DNA of 64,000 nt from Weissella koreensis KCTC 3621 (GCF_000277645.1 NZ_AKGG01000005.1:124001-188000); one strand, 5' to 3'. Shown: positions 25,803 to 35,396, counted from the first letter of the stretch. Numbers and translations are program-made. Notes: generated by a model not told the origin, from the sequence alone.

Positions 25803-27146
25803 ATGACGACGTTGTCTTTCGATAAGAGTAAATTATCAACATTTGTTGATGAAGAAGAGTTAGCGATGATCCAACCAATGGTGAATGTAGCAGATGAAAT
25901 GTTACGTCAAAGAACAGGGGCTGGAGCGGCTTATACCGATTGGATTAAGTTACCAACTGAATATGATAAAGAGGAGTTTGCACGGATTCAAAGTGCGGCT
26001 GAAAAAATCAAGAATAATTCAAAAGTTTTGGTAGTGATCGGAATTGGAGGATCTTATTTAGGTGCTCGGGCCGCTGTTGATTTTTTAAATGAATATTTCA
26101 ATTCATCATATGATGATAGTGAACGTGAATTCCCACAAATTATTTTTACTGGGAATAATATTTCAGGACAATACCTGAATTCAGTAATTAAGTTAATTGG
26201 AGATCGTGATTTTTCAGTTAACATCATCTCTAAATCTGGTACTACAACCGAACCAGCTATTGCCTTTCGTGTTTTCAAACAAATGTTGGAAGATAAGTAT
26301 GGTGTGAATGAAGCAAAGGAGCGTATCTTTGCTACAACTGATGCTAAGCGTGGTTCTTTGAAGACTTTGGCTGATGATCAAGGTTATGAAGAATTCGTTG
26401 TGCCAGATGGTGTAGGTGGTCGTTTCTCAGTTTTGACTGCAGTAGGACTTTTGCCAATTGCAGCTGCTGGTGGTGATATTGAACAATTGATGGCTGGGGC
26501 AGCCGCAGCGCAAAAAGATTATGCTGATGCTGATTTGCAAAAGAATGAGGCTTATCAATATGCTGCTTATCGTAATATTCTTTATCGTAAGGGCTATACA
26601 ACTGAGTTACTAATTAATTACGAACCAACGCTAGTACAATTTGGTGAATGGTGGAAGCAACTACAGGGTGAATCAGAAGGTAAAGATGGAAAAGGAATTT
26701 TCCCAGCATCTGGTAACTTTTCAACTGACTTACATTCATTTGGCCAATATATACAAGAAGGTCGTCGAAACTTATTTGAGACACTTGTACGGGTTACTAA
26801 CCCAACTTCAGATGTTGTGATTCCTGAAATGGAAGCCGATGATGGTTTGGAATACTTACAAGGTAAGACAATGAGCTATGTTAACCGAATGGCTTCAGAT
26901 GGGACATTATTAGCTCACGTTGATGGTGGTGTACCTAACATGGTTGTTGAAATTGAACAACAAGATGCTTATCATTTGGGATACATGATTTACTTCTTTG
27001 AAATTGCAGTTGGAATTTCTGGATACTTGAATGGAGTTAATCCATTTAATCAACCAGGGGTAGAAGCTTATAAAAAGAATATGTTTGGTCTTTTGGGAAA
27101 GCCTGGTTACGAAGAATTGACTGCTGCCTTGCGTGAACGTCTATAA
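25803..27146 (+). CDS. pgi: glucose-6-phosphate isomerase
   Basis: A 447-residue enzyme interconverting glucose-6-phosphate and fructose-6-phosphate. Length is that of the short bacterial type. Signatures: [16 protein letters not shown] near 78-93, [10 protein letters not shown] near 142, [14 protein letters not shown] near 204-217, the catalytic glutamate in QGESEGKDG near 290, and LGYMIYFFE near 393-401. It follows galM closely and is closed by a strong terminator, so galM-pgi form a two-gene sugar operon. In heterofermentative species this enzyme mainly supplies the fructose-6-phosphate pool; that fermentation type is assumed, not shown. Confidence 0.97.
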   Translation: MTTLSFDKSKLSTFVDEEELAMIQPMVNVADEMLRQRTGAGAAYTDWIKLPTEYDKEEFARIQSAAEKIKNNSKVLVVIGIGGSYLGARAAVDFLNEYFNSSYDDSEREFPQIIFTGNNISGQYLNSVIKLIGDRDFSVNIISKSGTTTEPAIAFRVFKQMLEDKYGVNEAKERIFATTDAKRGSLKTLADDQGYEEFVVPDGVGGRFSVLTAVGLLPIAAAGGDIEQLMAGAAAAQKDYADADLQKNEAYQYAAYRNILYRKGYTTELLINYEPTLVQFGEWWKQLQGESEGKDGKGIFPASGNFSTDLHSFGQYIQEGRRNLFETLVRVTNPTSDVVIPEMEADDGLEYLQGKTMSYVNRMASDGTLLAHVDGGVPNMVVEIEQQDAYHLGYMIYFFEIAVGISGYLNGVNPFNQPGVEAYKKNMFGLLGKPGYEELTAALRERL

Positions 27147-27151
27147 AGCAT

Positions 27152-27186
27152 AAGAGGACTGGGAAAATTTTCCTTCTCCTCTTTTT
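27152..27186 (+). terminator. terminator after pgi
   Basis: AAGAGGA pairs with TCCTCTT, with an inner GAAAA/TTTTC stem, followed by TTTTT. Confidence 0.85.
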
Positions 27187-27289
27187 AGTTAATATCAAAA
27201 TATATTTAAGATTAATTAAGTTTAATTTAGTAAGATGATAAAAACAATATTACTCATTCGGATTAATTTGAAACGACAGGAGCGGATAA

Positions 27290-28129
27290 TTGATTAAAAC
27301 GAGCAACATAACAAACTGGCTTAGTCGGTTAATAAAAGGTATGATTTTAGCCCTTGGATTTATTTTACCAGGTGTATCTGGCGGAGTTTTAGCTGCCATC
27401 TTAGGAATATATGAACGTCTCTTGCAATTTATGGGGAATGTCAGACAACGGTTTAAATTGGATTTTTGGTATTTTGTTCCAGTTGGCTTAGGTGGTCTTT
27501 TGGGTATAGTTTTATTGAGTGCTCCACTAGAGTATTTACTAGAAAAACATCAGATTTTAGTACTCTGGGCATTCTCTGGTGCAATTATTGGAACTTTACC
27601 ATCATTGTTTAAAACGGCAGGTGTACAAGGTCGTAAGACTAGTGACTGGATGGTCTTGATATTAACGACGGTGCTAGGGGGATGGTTTTTATATAATTTA
27701 AGTACAATTTTTGGTACTTTAAAACCTAATTTTGCTAGTTGGATTTTGGCAGGTGGATTAATTGCATTAGGAATTATTCTGCCAGGATTAAGCCCTTCAA
27801 ATTTATTGCTTTATCTTGGATTATTTGAGCCTATGCTAAAAGGATTTAAGTCGGGTGACTTAAGTGTGTTAATTCCAATGATTATTGGTGCCGGAATTAC
27901 TTTATTGGCTCTATCAAAAGTAATGTTGATTTTATTGAAAAAATTTTATGCAAAGGTTTATCATTTTATTTTGGGAATCGTGATTGCCTCAATTGGACTG
28001 ATTTTGGTTCCGCCAGTAGCTAATTATGAAGGAATAAATATAGGTACGATGGTTTTTGCTTTAATTTTAATGCTAGCCGGAATGGCGTTGGGATGGTGGA
28101 TGTCCCAACTAGAGAATAAGTATAAGTAA
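27290..28129 (+). CDS. popT: DUF368 undecaprenyl-phosphate flippase (PopT type)
   Basis: A 279-residue polytopic membrane protein of the DUF368 family, reported with DedA proteins to recycle undecaprenyl phosphate across the membrane for wall synthesis. It has 8-9 hydrophobic segments and two internally similar pore motifs, GFILPGVSGGVLAAILGIYE (about 23-42) and GIILPGLSPSNLLLYLGLFE (about 162-181), as expected for the inverted-repeat fold. The start is TTG, seven bases after AGGAG. It stands alone between pgi and efp. The gene symbol follows the family, not a direct match. Confidence 0.85.
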   Translation: MIKTSNITNWLSRLIKGMILALGFILPGVSGGVLAAILGIYERLLQFMGNVRQRFKLDFWYFVPVGLGGLLGIVLLSAPLEYLLEKHQILVLWAFSGAIIGTLPSLFKTAGVQGRKTSDWMVLILTTVLGGWFLYNLSTIFGTLKPNFASWILAGGLIALGIILPGLSPSNLLLYLGLFEPMLKGFKSGDLSVLIPMIIGAGITLLALSKVMLILLKKFYAKVYHFILGIVIASIGLILVPPVANYEGINIGTMVFALILMLAGMALGWWMSQLENKYK

Positions 28130-28218
28130 TTTATAGTTATATTGAATAAAGCTGGTTTTTTGATAACTAATCTGTTAATATTTATAAGTATAAAAGTTAA
28201 TTTTAGGAGATTTTAATC

Positions 28219-28782
28219 ATGGCCATTGGAATGAATGATTTGAAGACGGGTTTGACAATTGAATACTCAAACTCAATTTGGCGGGTGTTGGAATTTCAAC
28301 ACGTTAAGCCTGGTAAAGGGGCAGCCTTTGTCCGTTCAAAGTTAAAGAATTTGCGTTCAGGATCAGTAAATGAAGTTACTTTCCGACCTGGAGATAAGTT
28401 TGAAATTGCTAATATCGAAACTTCACCAATGCAATATTCATATGCTGATGGTGACAATCGTGTATTCATGAATATGGATACATATGATCAAATCGCTATT
28501 CCGGTTGACCGTATTGAAAACGAGATGAAGTATCTATTAGAAGGAACTGACGTTAAGGTAACTTATTATGAAAGCGAATTATTGGGAATTGAAGTTCCTA
28601 AGACCGTTGAATTAACTGTTACAGAAACACAACCTGGAATTAAAGGTGCTACTGCCAATGGTGGTGGTAAGCCTGCTACAATGGAAACAGGCTTAGTAAT
28701 TACAGTTCCTGATTTCATTAACGCTGGTGAAAAATTAATTGTTAATACAGATAATGGTGGATCATACTCTTCACGTGCATAA
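28219..28782 (+). CDS. efp: elongation factor P
   Basis: A 187-residue EF-P that relieves ribosome stalling at polyproline stretches. The KOW-like N-terminal domain reads [12 protein letters not shown], with the modification loop [13 protein letters not shown] near 30-42 (Lys34 at the tip). OB domains II and III follow, ending in the typical [22 protein letters not shown] precedes the ATG. It heads the efp-yqhY-nusB arrangement common in Firmicutes, although a hairpin lies between efp and yqhY. Which modification is used cannot be seen. Confidence 0.97.
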   Translation: MAIGMNDLKTGLTIEYSNSIWRVLEFQHVKPGKGAAFVRSKLKNLRSGSVNEVTFRPGDKFEIANIETSPMQYSYADGDNRVFMNMDTYDQIAIPVDRIENEMKYLLEGTDVKVTYYESELLGIEVPKTVELTVTETQPGIKGATANGGGKPATMETGLVITVPDFINAGEKLIVNTDNGGSYSSRA

Positions 28783-28802
28783 TTTGTGAATGAATCCATT
28801 TC

Positions 28803-28840
28803 GAAGCGTCTACCAGACTAACTTGATTGGTGGGCGCTTC
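28803..28840 (+). other. strong hairpin between efp and yqhY without a T tract
   Basis: GAAGCGTCTACCA pairs with TGGTGGGCGCTTC over 13 bases (two G-T pairs), but AATTGTCTAA follows rather than a T run. It may be a processing or partial attenuation element that sets yqhY-nusB levels. Confidence 0.55.
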
Positions 28841-28882
28841 AATTGTCTAAATGAAATTTTACGTAATAAGGAGGACAATCAG

Positions 28883-29320
28883 ATGGCAGCAGAAGAAACG
28901 ATTTTATTAACACAAACCGAAAATGGTTCAACGCGGGTTAATATTCGGGTACTTGATATTATTGCCGGCTTGGCAACACGTGAAGTGGAAGGGGTTGCAC
29001 GTTTACGTGGAACCTTTGGTGAACGTGCTAAAGAGGTCTTAGGTTATAAAGACCAACATGGAACGGGGATTAGCACTAACCAAGACGAAGAAGGCAACCT
29101 TCAAATTGAAGTTTATGTTGATTTAAACTATGGGGTCGCTGTACCAAAGGTCGCTCATACAATTCAAACTCAAATTAAAACGCAAATGAATGCAATGCTC
29201 GGAATTGATGTTGAAACAATTGATGTTCACGTTGTTGGAGTTTTGTCCGAAAAACTTGAATCTGAAATTGATCCTAATAATCTTTTTGGAGATGATCAAA
29301 AGGAAGAGGACCATAAGTAA
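28883..29320 (+). CDS. yqhY: Asp23/Gls24 family protein YqhY
   Basis: A 145-residue member of the Asp23/Gls24 (DUF322) family. The ATG at 28883 has AGGAGG upstream; the longer frame from 28790 crosses the hairpin and is rejected. Typical features are VNIRVLDIIAGLATREVEGVARL (about 19-41) and the strand IEVYVDLNYGVAVPKVA (about 73-89). In B. subtilis YqhY influences acetyl-CoA carboxylase activity; a similar role is family knowledge only. Its TAA overlaps the nusB ATG (TAATG), so the two are translationally coupled. Confidence 0.93.
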   Translation: MAAEETILLTQTENGSTRVNIRVLDIIAGLATREVEGVARLRGTFGERAKEVLGYKDQHGTGISTNQDEEGNLQIEVYVDLNYGVAVPKVAHTIQTQIKTQMNAMLGIDVETIDVHVVGVLSEKLESEIDPNNLFGDDQKEEDHK

Positions 29321-29736
29321 TGGTGACACTAACACGACATGTAATTCGCCAAGTAACTTTGCAAACTTTGTTTGGCCTTTCAGCTAATTTAGACGCTCAA
29401 CCAGAAGCAGTTATTATGCAAGCTTTAGCTGGTGATCCTGAATTAGAGAATGTGACGGAAGTTCCGGCAGAAGTCCTAGACTTAGTTCAAAAGGTTCAAG
29501 CTTATACTGATGACGCAGACTTAATGATTTCAAAATACTTGATTGAAGGTTGGACTTTGGATCGACTAAACTTGATTGATTTAGAAATTATGCGGATTGC
29601 TATTTATGAAGCTAACCAAGGTGATGTACCAACCAAAGTTGCAGTAAATGAGGCGCTTAATTTAGCAAAAGAATTTACTGATGATTCTTCAGCTAAATTC
29701 ATTAATGGAATTTTATCAAAAGTATTGACATTTTAG
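29320..29736 (+). CDS. nusB: transcription antitermination protein NusB
   Basis: A 138-residue all-helical protein that binds boxA RNA with NusE/S10 and promotes rRNA antitermination. Recognisable blocks are RHVIRQVTLQTLFGL near 6-20, LIEGWTLDRLNLIDLEIMRIAIYE near 74-97 and PTKVAVNEALNLAKEFTDDSSAKFINGIL near 103-131. Length is standard. It overlaps the yqhY stop codon and has AGGAAGAGG inside that gene. The infC leader begins about 35 bases later. Confidence 0.96.
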   Translation: MVTLTRHVIRQVTLQTLFGLSANLDAQPEAVIMQALAGDPELENVTEVPAEVLDLVQKVQAYTDDADLMISKYLIEGWTLDRLNLIDLEIMRIAIYEANQGDVPTKVAVNEALNLAKEFTDDSSAKFINGILSKVLTF

Positions 29737-29767
29737 ATAAAATTACGTAGTATTAGGTAACGTTAGA

Positions 29768-29900
29768 AAACAAAGTAATGGCTACCCGCTATTCACCTAG
29801 AAGAATTTTGTTTCTTCGGGTCTATCGATTTCATTAATTATTGAATGAATAGCGGGTTGTCGTTGTATGCGACAATTCGCTTTTACTTTGTCTGGACAAA
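29768..29900 (+). promoter_or_regulatory. L20-type autoregulatory leader of infC-rpmI-rplT
   Basis: Nested long-range stems frame the leader. ACAAAGTAA (29770-29778) pairs with TTACTTTGT (29883-29891), and inside it ACCCGCTATTCA (29784-29795) pairs perfectly with TGAATAGCGGGT (29846-29857). A further TTGTCG/CGACAA hairpin follows (29857-29875). The operon and this architecture match the Firmicutes L20 leader, in which ribosomal protein L20 binds its own mRNA and reduces expression. No covariance search was run. Confidence 0.75.
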
Positions 29901-29917
29901 AATAGGAGGTAAGTACC

Positions 29918-30454
29918 ATAGCAGCTAATGTACGCCAACCACAGCAGAAGAACGATTTGGTTAATGAAAATATCCGTGCGCATGAAGTCCGTTTGATCAC
30001 CGATGATGGTGATAAAGGGGTTATTCTAAAGGATGAGGCTCAAAAGATTGCTGACGAAGCTGAACTTGATTTAGTTTTGGTTCAAGCAAACGCAAAGCCT
30101 CCCGTTGCAAAAATCATGGATTATGGAAAATTCAAGTTCGAGAGCCAAAAGAAAGTTCGCGAACAACGAAAAAATCAAAAAACGGTCACTGTGAAGGAAA
30201 TTCGTTTAAGTCCTACTATTGATTCTGGTGATTTTAATACCAAGAAAATAAATGCCAATAAATTCCTTAGTAAGGGAAATAAGATTAAGGTTTCCATTCG
30301 TTTCCGGGGTCGTGCAATTACCCACAAGGAAATTGGACGTGAAGTCATGAATCGATTTGCTGCTGAGTTAGAAGATACCGCTAAGGTTGAAGCTCGAGCA
30401 AAAATGGAGGGACGTAGCATGTTTATGGTGCTAGCCCCTAAGGACGCCAAGTAA
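29918..30454 (+). CDS. infC: translation initiation factor IF-3 with AUA start
   Basis: IF-3 binds the 30S subunit and discriminates against wrong start codons. A perfect AGGAGG (29904-29909) lies eight bases before ATA at 29918, which is in frame and begins ATA-GCA-GCT-AAT. This yields 178 residues with an N-terminus of normal length before [13 protein letters not shown]. The next candidate, TTG at 29957, has no ribosome binding site. A near-cognate start fits known autoregulation of infC. The N-domain is about 15-85, linker about 85-95, and the C-domain has [10 protein letters not shown] and [13 protein letters not shown]. Confidence 0.93.
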   Translation: MAANVRQPQQKNDLVNENIRAHEVRLITDDGDKGVILKDEAQKIADEAELDLVLVQANAKPPVAKIMDYGKFKFESQKKVREQRKNQKTVTVKEIRLSPTIDSGDFNTKKINANKFLSKGNKIKVSIRFRGRAITHKEIGREVMNRFAAELEDTAKVEARAKMEGRSMFMVLAPKDAK

Positions 30455-30483
30455 CCGCATATTATATTTGGAGGAGAAAACTC

Positions 30484-30681
30484 ATGCCTAAGTTTAAGAC
30501 ACACCGCGCTTCTGCAAAGCGTTTTAAGAAGACTGCCAATGGTGGTTTGAAGTCAGCTAATGCCTACACGTCACACCGTTTCCATGGTAAGACTAAGAAG
30601 CAACGTCGCCAATTGCGTGGAACTTCAATGATGAATCACACTACGTTGAAGACATACCGTCACATGTTGAGCCGTATCTAA
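30484..30681 (+). CDS. rpmI: ribosomal protein L35
   Basis: A 65-residue basic protein of the large subunit. [20 protein letters not shown] at the N-terminus and the [17 protein letters not shown] block near the end are diagnostic. GGAGGA lies eight bases upstream of the ATG. It is the second gene of infC-rpmI-rplT, which is under L20 feedback. Confidence 0.98.
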   Translation: MPKFKTHRASAKRFKKTANGGLKSANAYTSHRFHGKTKKQRRQLRGTSMMNHTTLKTYRHMLSRI

Positions 30682-30739
30682 TTTAATTAATTAGATCAGG
30701 TTTGTTAGATTTTTGTAAAGAATATTGGAGGATTAAACC

Positions 30740-31297
30740 ATGCGAGTAAAAGGTGGAACAGTTACACGTGCGCGTCGTAAAAAGATGATCAAATTGGCCA
30801 AGGGTTACCGTGGTCAACGTCACATCAACTATAAGGTTGCTAAGCAACAAGTTTGGAAGGGTTGGGTTTATGCTTTCCGTGATCGTAAGACCACTAAGCG
30901 TAACTTCCGTAAGCTTTGGATTACACGTATCAACGCTGCTGCCCGGATGAATGGATTGTCATATTCACGTTTCATGAACGGTTTGAACTTGATGGGATCA
31001 AAGTTGAACCGTAAGATGTTAGCTGATTTGGCTATCACAGATGCAACTGCATTTTCAGCTTTGGCAGATGCAGCAAAGAAAGCTTTGACTGATAACAACC
31101 AAACTTTCCACGCTATCACACCTGCAACAACTGAAAAGGTTATTGAAATCCATACTGCCGAAGCAAAGCCTGCTAAGACAGCGGAATCAAAGCCATCTGA
31201 AAAGAATACTGTTGCTGAAATTAAAGCATATTTGGACGCCCAAGGGACTGAATACGCTTCTTCAGCAAAGAAGGCTGACTTGTTAGCTTTGGTATAA
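30740..31297 (+). CDS. rplT: ribosomal protein L20 with HeH-like C-terminal extension
   Basis: Residues 1-117 are an ordinary L20 ([37 protein letters not shown]), which binds 23S rRNA early in assembly and represses its own operon. Usual length is about 118. Here the frame continues to 185. Residues 118-155 are a Thr/Ala/Lys/Glu-rich linker, and 156-185 ([14 protein letters not shown], then KKADLLALV) resemble the helix-extension-helix (HeH/SAP-like) nucleic-acid-binding motif more often seen in phage proteins. Codon use stays highly expressed-like through the tail, so it is part of the gene and not a read-through artefact. The role of the tail is unknown. Confidence 0.95.
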   Translation: MRVKGGTVTRARRKKMIKLAKGYRGQRHINYKVAKQQVWKGWVYAFRDRKTTKRNFRKLWITRINAAARMNGLSYSRFMNGLNLMGSKLNRKMLADLAITDATAFSALADAAKKALTDNNQTFHAITPATTEKVIEIHTAEAKPAKTAESKPSEKNTVAEIKAYLDAQGTEYASSAKKADLLALV

Positions 31298-31343
31298 GTT
31301 TTAAAGGCATGAATTGAATTTTTTAAATTCTGCATAAAAATCA

Positions 31344-31372
31344 GCTGAGACATTTATGTCTTGGCTTTTTTT
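31344..31372 (+). terminator. terminator after rplT
   Basis: GCTGAGAC pairs with GTCTTGGC around ATTTAT, then seven T. The tail touches the 3' end of the convergent peptidase gene. Confidence 0.85.
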
Positions 31373-31748
31373 ATAGCCAATTAAAAAAAATTATTAAGCC
31401 AAAGCTGGCAGTGATACAAGGAATGAGCGGAATTTTTTTGGATTTTAAAAATAATGATAGAAGGATGCCAAAAAAACAGCTCAATTGAATACATGCTAGC
31501 CATTGCTCAAAAGTTAGATATAAAAATTGAATAAAAAATATATCTATATCTCCATTTCCGATATATTTTTCGCAACGATTTAAATAAAGTAAACTAAAAT
31601 AGATAGGCAGAGCAAGCAATAATTTATTCAAATCATAATTTAATCCATACATCCAAATAATTGGCATCCCAAACCAACTCGAAATAGCATAATATCTTAT
31701 ATCTTGGTAAGTAAATAAAATAAGCAAACAAAAAATAACTATTAACAT
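31371..31748 (-). CDS. minimal A24 prepilin peptidase-like membrane protein
   Basis: About 125 residues, strongly hydrophobic with roughly five TM segments. The start is the second ATG, five bases after GGAGG. It keeps two aspartates in A24-type settings, YQDIRYYAIS near 15-24 and GNGDIDIF near 68-75, matching the catalytic D and GxGD of type IV prepilin peptidases. The N-terminal cysteine-rich methyltransferase half of ComC/PilD is absent, so only the protease half is present, as in TadV/CpaA-like enzymes. Substrate could be competence pseudopilins encoded elsewhere. It is convergent with rplT and unusually A+T-rich beside the ribosomal genes. Confidence 0.72.
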   Translation of the reverse strand: MLIVIFCLLILFTYQDIRYYAISSWFGMPIIWMYGLNYDLNKLLLALPIYFSLLYLNRCEKYIGNGDIDIFFIQFLYLTFEQWLACIQLSCFFGILLSLFLKSKKIPLIPCITASFGLIIFFNWL

Positions 31749-31866
31749 AATAACCTCCATATATGTTCAGAAAGAATCGATAATTAAGGTAAACGTAACA
31801 AAAAGACACGCCCGGAAATGTTTACCATCAAAATCCCGTTATTATTGGTTTATTTTAGATAAAGTA

Positions 31867-32055
31867 TTGCAAAAAAAAACGAGAGATGCTATTATATTCT
31901 TTGTGCTTGTAGTAAGTTGGTGTCCGCGTTAGTTCGCGCGACGTGCTGAACTAATTTTGCCGGTACCGAAAAAGTTTGGAATTTCGGATTTATTTATAAA
32001 CGATACGCCCGGAATTGTGGACTAAAATAAAAAATATGGAAGGAGCCTCTTAGAC
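31867..32055 (+). promoter_or_regulatory. rpsL-rpsG promoter and structured leader
   Basis: TTGCAA (31867-31872) and TATTAT (31890-31895) are exactly 17 bases apart. The 150-base leader carries hairpins TTAGTTC/GAACTAA (about 31929-31955) and CCGAAA/TTTCGG (about 31966-31990). The 10-mer ACGCCCGGAA occurs at about 31810 upstream of the promoter and again at about 32005 in the leader. A ribosomal-protein autoregulatory role is plausible, but I recognise no specific family. The stretch 31749-31866 shows nothing else. Confidence 0.65.
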
Positions 32056-32472
32056 ATGCCTACAATTAATCAATTGGTTCGTAAGCCTCGTAAGTCAAAG
32101 AGCACGAAGTCAAAGTCACCAGCTTTGAACTTCGGTTATAACTCACAATCAAAGAAAACCATCCTTGCCCCAGCCCCACAAAAACGTGGTGTTGCAACTC
32201 GTGTTGGTACAATGACTCCTAAGAAGCCTAACTCAGCTTTGCGTAAGTACGCCCGTGTGCGTCTTTCAAACTTGATTGAAGTTACGGCATATATTCCTGG
32301 AATCGGTCACAACCTTCAAGAACACTCAGTTGTCTTGATCCGTGGTGGACGTGTAAAGGACTTGCCTGGAGTACGTTATCACATTATTCGTGGTGCTTTG
32401 GATACTGCCGGTGTTGATGGACGGATGCAATCACGTTCTAAGTACGGTGCAAAGCGCCCTAAGAAGAAGTAA
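32056..32472 (+). CDS. rpsL: ribosomal protein S12
   Basis: A 138-residue decoding-centre protein of the 30S subunit. [30 protein letters not shown] and the [29 protein letters not shown] region are diagnostic. The lysines of TPKKPNS, where streptomycin resistance substitutions usually occur, are the wild-type form. AAGGAGCC precedes the ATG. rpsG follows 19 bases later. Confidence 0.98.
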   Translation: MPTINQLVRKPRKSKSTKSKSPALNFGYNSQSKKTILAPAPQKRGVATRVGTMTPKKPNSALRKYARVRLSNLIEVTAYIPGIGHNLQEHSVVLIRGGRVKDLPGVRYHIIRGALDTAGVDGRMQSRSKYGAKRPKKK

Positions 32473-32491
32473 TTAAGGGAGGACATTAATT

Positions 32492-32962
32492 ATGCCACGT
32501 AAGGCTTATACTAAGCAGGCAGAAGTTCTGCCTGATCCAATTTATAACTCAAAGCTTGTTTCACGTTTGATCAACCGTTTGATGCTTGATGGTAAACGTG
32601 GAACTGCTTCAACAATCTTATACGAAGCTTTTGATCGTATTAAGGAAACAACTGGTAATGAACCATTAGCAGTCTTTGAAGAAGCCATGAATAACATCAT
32701 GCCTGTCTTGGAAGTCCGCGCACGTCGTGTTGGTGGATCAAATTACCAAGTTCCAGTTGAAGTTCGCCCAGAACGTCGTGTTACGTTAGGACTTCGTTGG
32801 TTGGTTTCATACGCACGTTTGCGTGGGGAACACACAATGGACGAACGTTTAGCTAAAGAAATTATGGATGCTGCTAACAATTCTGGTGCATCTGTTAAAA
32901 AGCGCGAAGATACACACAAGATGGCAGAAGCCAACCGTGCCTTTGCACACTATCGTTGGTAA
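32492..32962 (+). CDS. rpsG: ribosomal protein S7
   Basis: A 156-residue primary assembly protein of the 30S head. [28 protein letters not shown], the [17 protein letters not shown] block (about 79-95) and the C-terminal [14 protein letters not shown] are typical. GGGAGGA precedes the ATG. A terminator follows, which separates rpsL-rpsG from fusA here. Confidence 0.98.
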   Translation: MPRKAYTKQAEVLPDPIYNSKLVSRLINRLMLDGKRGTASTILYEAFDRIKETTGNEPLAVFEEAMNNIMPVLEVRARRVGGSNYQVPVEVRPERRVTLGLRWLVSYARLRGEHTMDERLAKEIMDAANNSGASVKKREDTHKMAEANRAFAHYRW

Positions 32963-32988
32963 GATTTGCGATAGTTTAAATCGAATTG

Positions 32989-33032
32989 CTAGACTAATAC
33001 TTCGTTTTTAAAGTGTTAGTCTGGCTTTTTTT
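32989..33032 (+). terminator. terminator after rpsG
   Basis: AGACTAATACTT pairs with AAGTGTTAGTCT over 12 bases around CGTTTTTA, followed by seven T after GGC. Confidence 0.9.
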
Positions 33033-33130
33033 GATAAAAATTGGTAAGTCTATAATTAGATATTTAATTATAGATTTTAATAACAAAAACTTGCTTGTTG
33101 CTTAAACATAAATTGTTGCTTTAATTAAGG

Positions 33131-33177
33131 GTAATCAGCCGGGAAGGGTGGTTACTTTTAAGATTTTGCGGTATAAT
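33131..33177 (+). promoter_or_regulatory. hairpin and -10 element before fusA
   Basis: GTAATCA pairs with TGGTTAC around a GCC/GGG inner stem (33131-33155). TATAAT at 33172-33177 lies 50 bases before the fusA start. fusA thus has its own promoter, and the hairpin just upstream may be a regulatory element. Confidence 0.5.
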
Positions 33178-33227
33178 TCATGGTAAGCAGCTAACATGCT
33201 GAATTAAATAACAGGAGATTTTTCACA

Positions 33228-35351
33228 ATGGCTAACACGCGTGAATACCCATTAAGCCGGACCCGTAATATCGGGATCATGGCCCACATTGACGCCGGTA
33301 AGACAACAACTACTGAGCGTATTTTGTACTATACAGGAAAGATCCACAAGATTGGTGAAACTCATGATGGAGCTTCACAAATGGACTTTATGGATCAAGA
33401 AAAAGAACGTGGAATCACGATTCAATCAGCTGCTACAACAGCTGTTTGGCATGGTTTCCATGATCAATTCAAAACAGAACCATACCGTGTCAACATCATT
33501 GACACACCAGGACACGTGGACTTCACTATCGAAGTTGAACGTTCATTGCGTGTGCTTGATGGAGCCGTAGCCGTATTGGATGGGGCTGCTGGAGTTGAAC
33601 CACAAACTGAAACGGTTTGGCGTCAAGCTGAAACTTATCAAGTACCTCGTATTGTTTTCGTTAACAAGATGGATAAGTTGGGGGCTGATTTCCAAATGTC
33701 AGTTGACTCAATCAAGTCTCGTTTGGGAGCAAATGCTAAAGCTATTCAATGGCCTATTGGAACTGAAGATGACTTCGCTGGGATCATTGACTTGATCACA
33801 ATGGAAGCTTTATTCCCAGTTGATGATTTGGGTGAAAAGTGGGAACCACGTGAAATTCCTGCTGATTACAAAGAATTAGCTGAAGAAAAGTATAATGAAT
33901 TGGTTGAAGCTATTGCTGATGTCGATGATGTTATCATGGATAAGTACTTGAATGGTGAAACTATTGCTCAAGACGAATTGAAGGCAGCTATCCGTCGTGC
34001 AGTCTTGGCTTTGGAATTCTACCCAGTACTTGCTGGATCAGCTTATAAAGACAAGGGTGTTCAAATGGTTTTGGACGCGGTTGTTGATTACTTGCCATCA
34101 CCTTTGGATGTTAAGCCATATATTGCTACAGATCCAGATACTGATGAAGAAATTGACTTGATCGCTAACGATGAAGACCCATTCGCAGCCTTGGCCTTTA
34201 AGGTTATGACTGACCCATATGTTGGACGTTTGACTTTCGTTCGTGTTTATACCGGAACTTTGGAATCAGGTTCATATGTACAAAACACTTCAAAGGGAAA
34301 GCGTGAACGTGTTGGACGTTTGCTTCAAATGCACGCCACTGACCGGACTGAAATTGAAGAAGTCTTCTCAGGTGATATCGCGGCTGCTATTGGTTTGAAG
34401 GATACGACAACTGGAGATTCATTGACAGCTATGGATCGTCCTTTGATTTTGGAATCAATGGAATTCCCTGATCCTGTTATCCAATTGGCTATCGAGCCTA
34501 AGACTAAGGCTGACCAAACTAAGATGGGTGAAGCCCTTCAAAAGTTGGCGGAAGAAGATCCTTCATTCCGTGCCGAAACTAACCCTGAAACTGGAGATAC
34601 TTTGATCTCTGGTATGGGTGAATTGCACTTGGACATCATCGTTGATCGTATGCGTCGTGAATTTAACGTTGATGCAACTGTTGGTGCACCTCAAGTTGCT
34701 TATCGTGAAGCCTTTACTAAAACCGTTGAAGCGCGTGGATACTTCAAGCGTCAATCTGGTGGTAAGGGACAATATGGAGATGTTTGGATCGAATTTAGCC
34801 CTAACGAAGAGGGAGCTGGATTTGAATTCGAAGATGCCATTGTTGGAGGAGTTGTTCCACGTGAATATATTCCTTCAGTTGAAGCTGGATTGCGTGATTC
34901 ATTGAATAATGGACCACTTGCCGGATTCCCATTGGTTGACTTGAAGGCCAAGTTGTATGATGGATCATATCACGATGTCGACTCATCTGAAGCTGCCTTT
35001 AAGGTTGCCGCTTCATTAGCATTGCGTGAAGCAGCTAAGACCGCTGGAGCCGTTATCTTGGAACCAATCATGAAGGTCGATATTGTTGTACCTGAAGATA
35101 ATCTTGGTGACGTTATGGGACATATCTCAGCACGTCGTGGAATGATCGAAGGACAAGAACAACGTGGAAATTCATTGATGGTTCACGGTAAGGTTCCGTT
35201 GTCAGAAATGTTTGGATATGCAACAACTTTGCGTTCATCAACACAAGGTCGTGGTACATTCCAAATGGTCTTTGATCACTATGAAGCTGTACCTAAGAGT
35301 GTTCAAGAAGATATCGTTAAGAAGTATGGTCGTGGAAGTGTTGAAGATTAA
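33228..35351 (+). CDS. fusA: elongation factor G
   Basis: A 707-residue translocation GTPase. G motifs are intact: [15 protein letters not shown] near 19-33 (P loop), the RGITI switch near 62, DTPGHVDF near 87-94 and NKMDKLG near 146. Domains II-V follow, including GMGELHLDI near 464-472 and the domain V block [16 protein letters not shown] near 637-652. The chain is slightly longer than the usual 690-700 because of acidic insertions. Codon use is strongly biased, as expected for high expression. AGGAGA is upstream. Confidence 0.98.
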   Translation: MANTREYPLSRTRNIGIMAHIDAGKTTTTERILYYTGKIHKIGETHDGASQMDFMDQEKERGITIQSAATTAVWHGFHDQFKTEPYRVNIIDTPGHVDFTIEVERSLRVLDGAVAVLDGAAGVEPQTETVWRQAETYQVPRIVFVNKMDKLGADFQMSVDSIKSRLGANAKAIQWPIGTEDDFAGIIDLITMEALFPVDDLGEKWEPREIPADYKELAEEKYNELVEAIADVDDVIMDKYLNGETIAQDELKAAIRRAVLALEFYPVLAGSAYKDKGVQMVLDAVVDYLPSPLDVKPYIATDPDTDEEIDLIANDEDPFAALAFKVMTDPYVGRLTFVRVYTGTLESGSYVQNTSKGKRERVGRLLQMHATDRTEIEEVFSGDIAAAIGLKDTTTGDSLTAMDRPLILESMEFPDPVIQLAIEPKTKADQTKMGEALQKLAEEDPSFRAETNPETGDTLISGMGELHLDIIVDRMRREFNVDATVGAPQVAYREAFTKTVEARGYFKRQSGGKGQYGDVWIEFSPNEEGAGFEFEDAIVGGVVPREYIPSVEAGLRDSLNNGPLAGFPLVDLKAKLYDGSYHDVDSSEAAFKVAASLALREAAKTAGAVILEPIMKVDIVVPEDNLGDVMGHISARRGMIEGQEQRGNSLMVHGKVPLSEMFGYATTLRSSTQGRGTFQMVFDHYEAVPKSVQEDIVKKYGRGSVED

Positions 35352-35396
35352 TCTGATTTCAGGTTATTATTTTTAAAGCTACGATTAATGATAAAA

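Noticed and set aside
28803..28840. Intrinsic terminator after efp
   Set aside because: The stem is strong, but there is no T tract, so I list it as an unexplained hairpin rather than a terminator.
30868..31353. 161-codon frame on the minus strand opposite rplT
   Set aside because: It is a shadow of the strongly codon-biased rplT gene, has no ribosome binding site and no recognisable domain.
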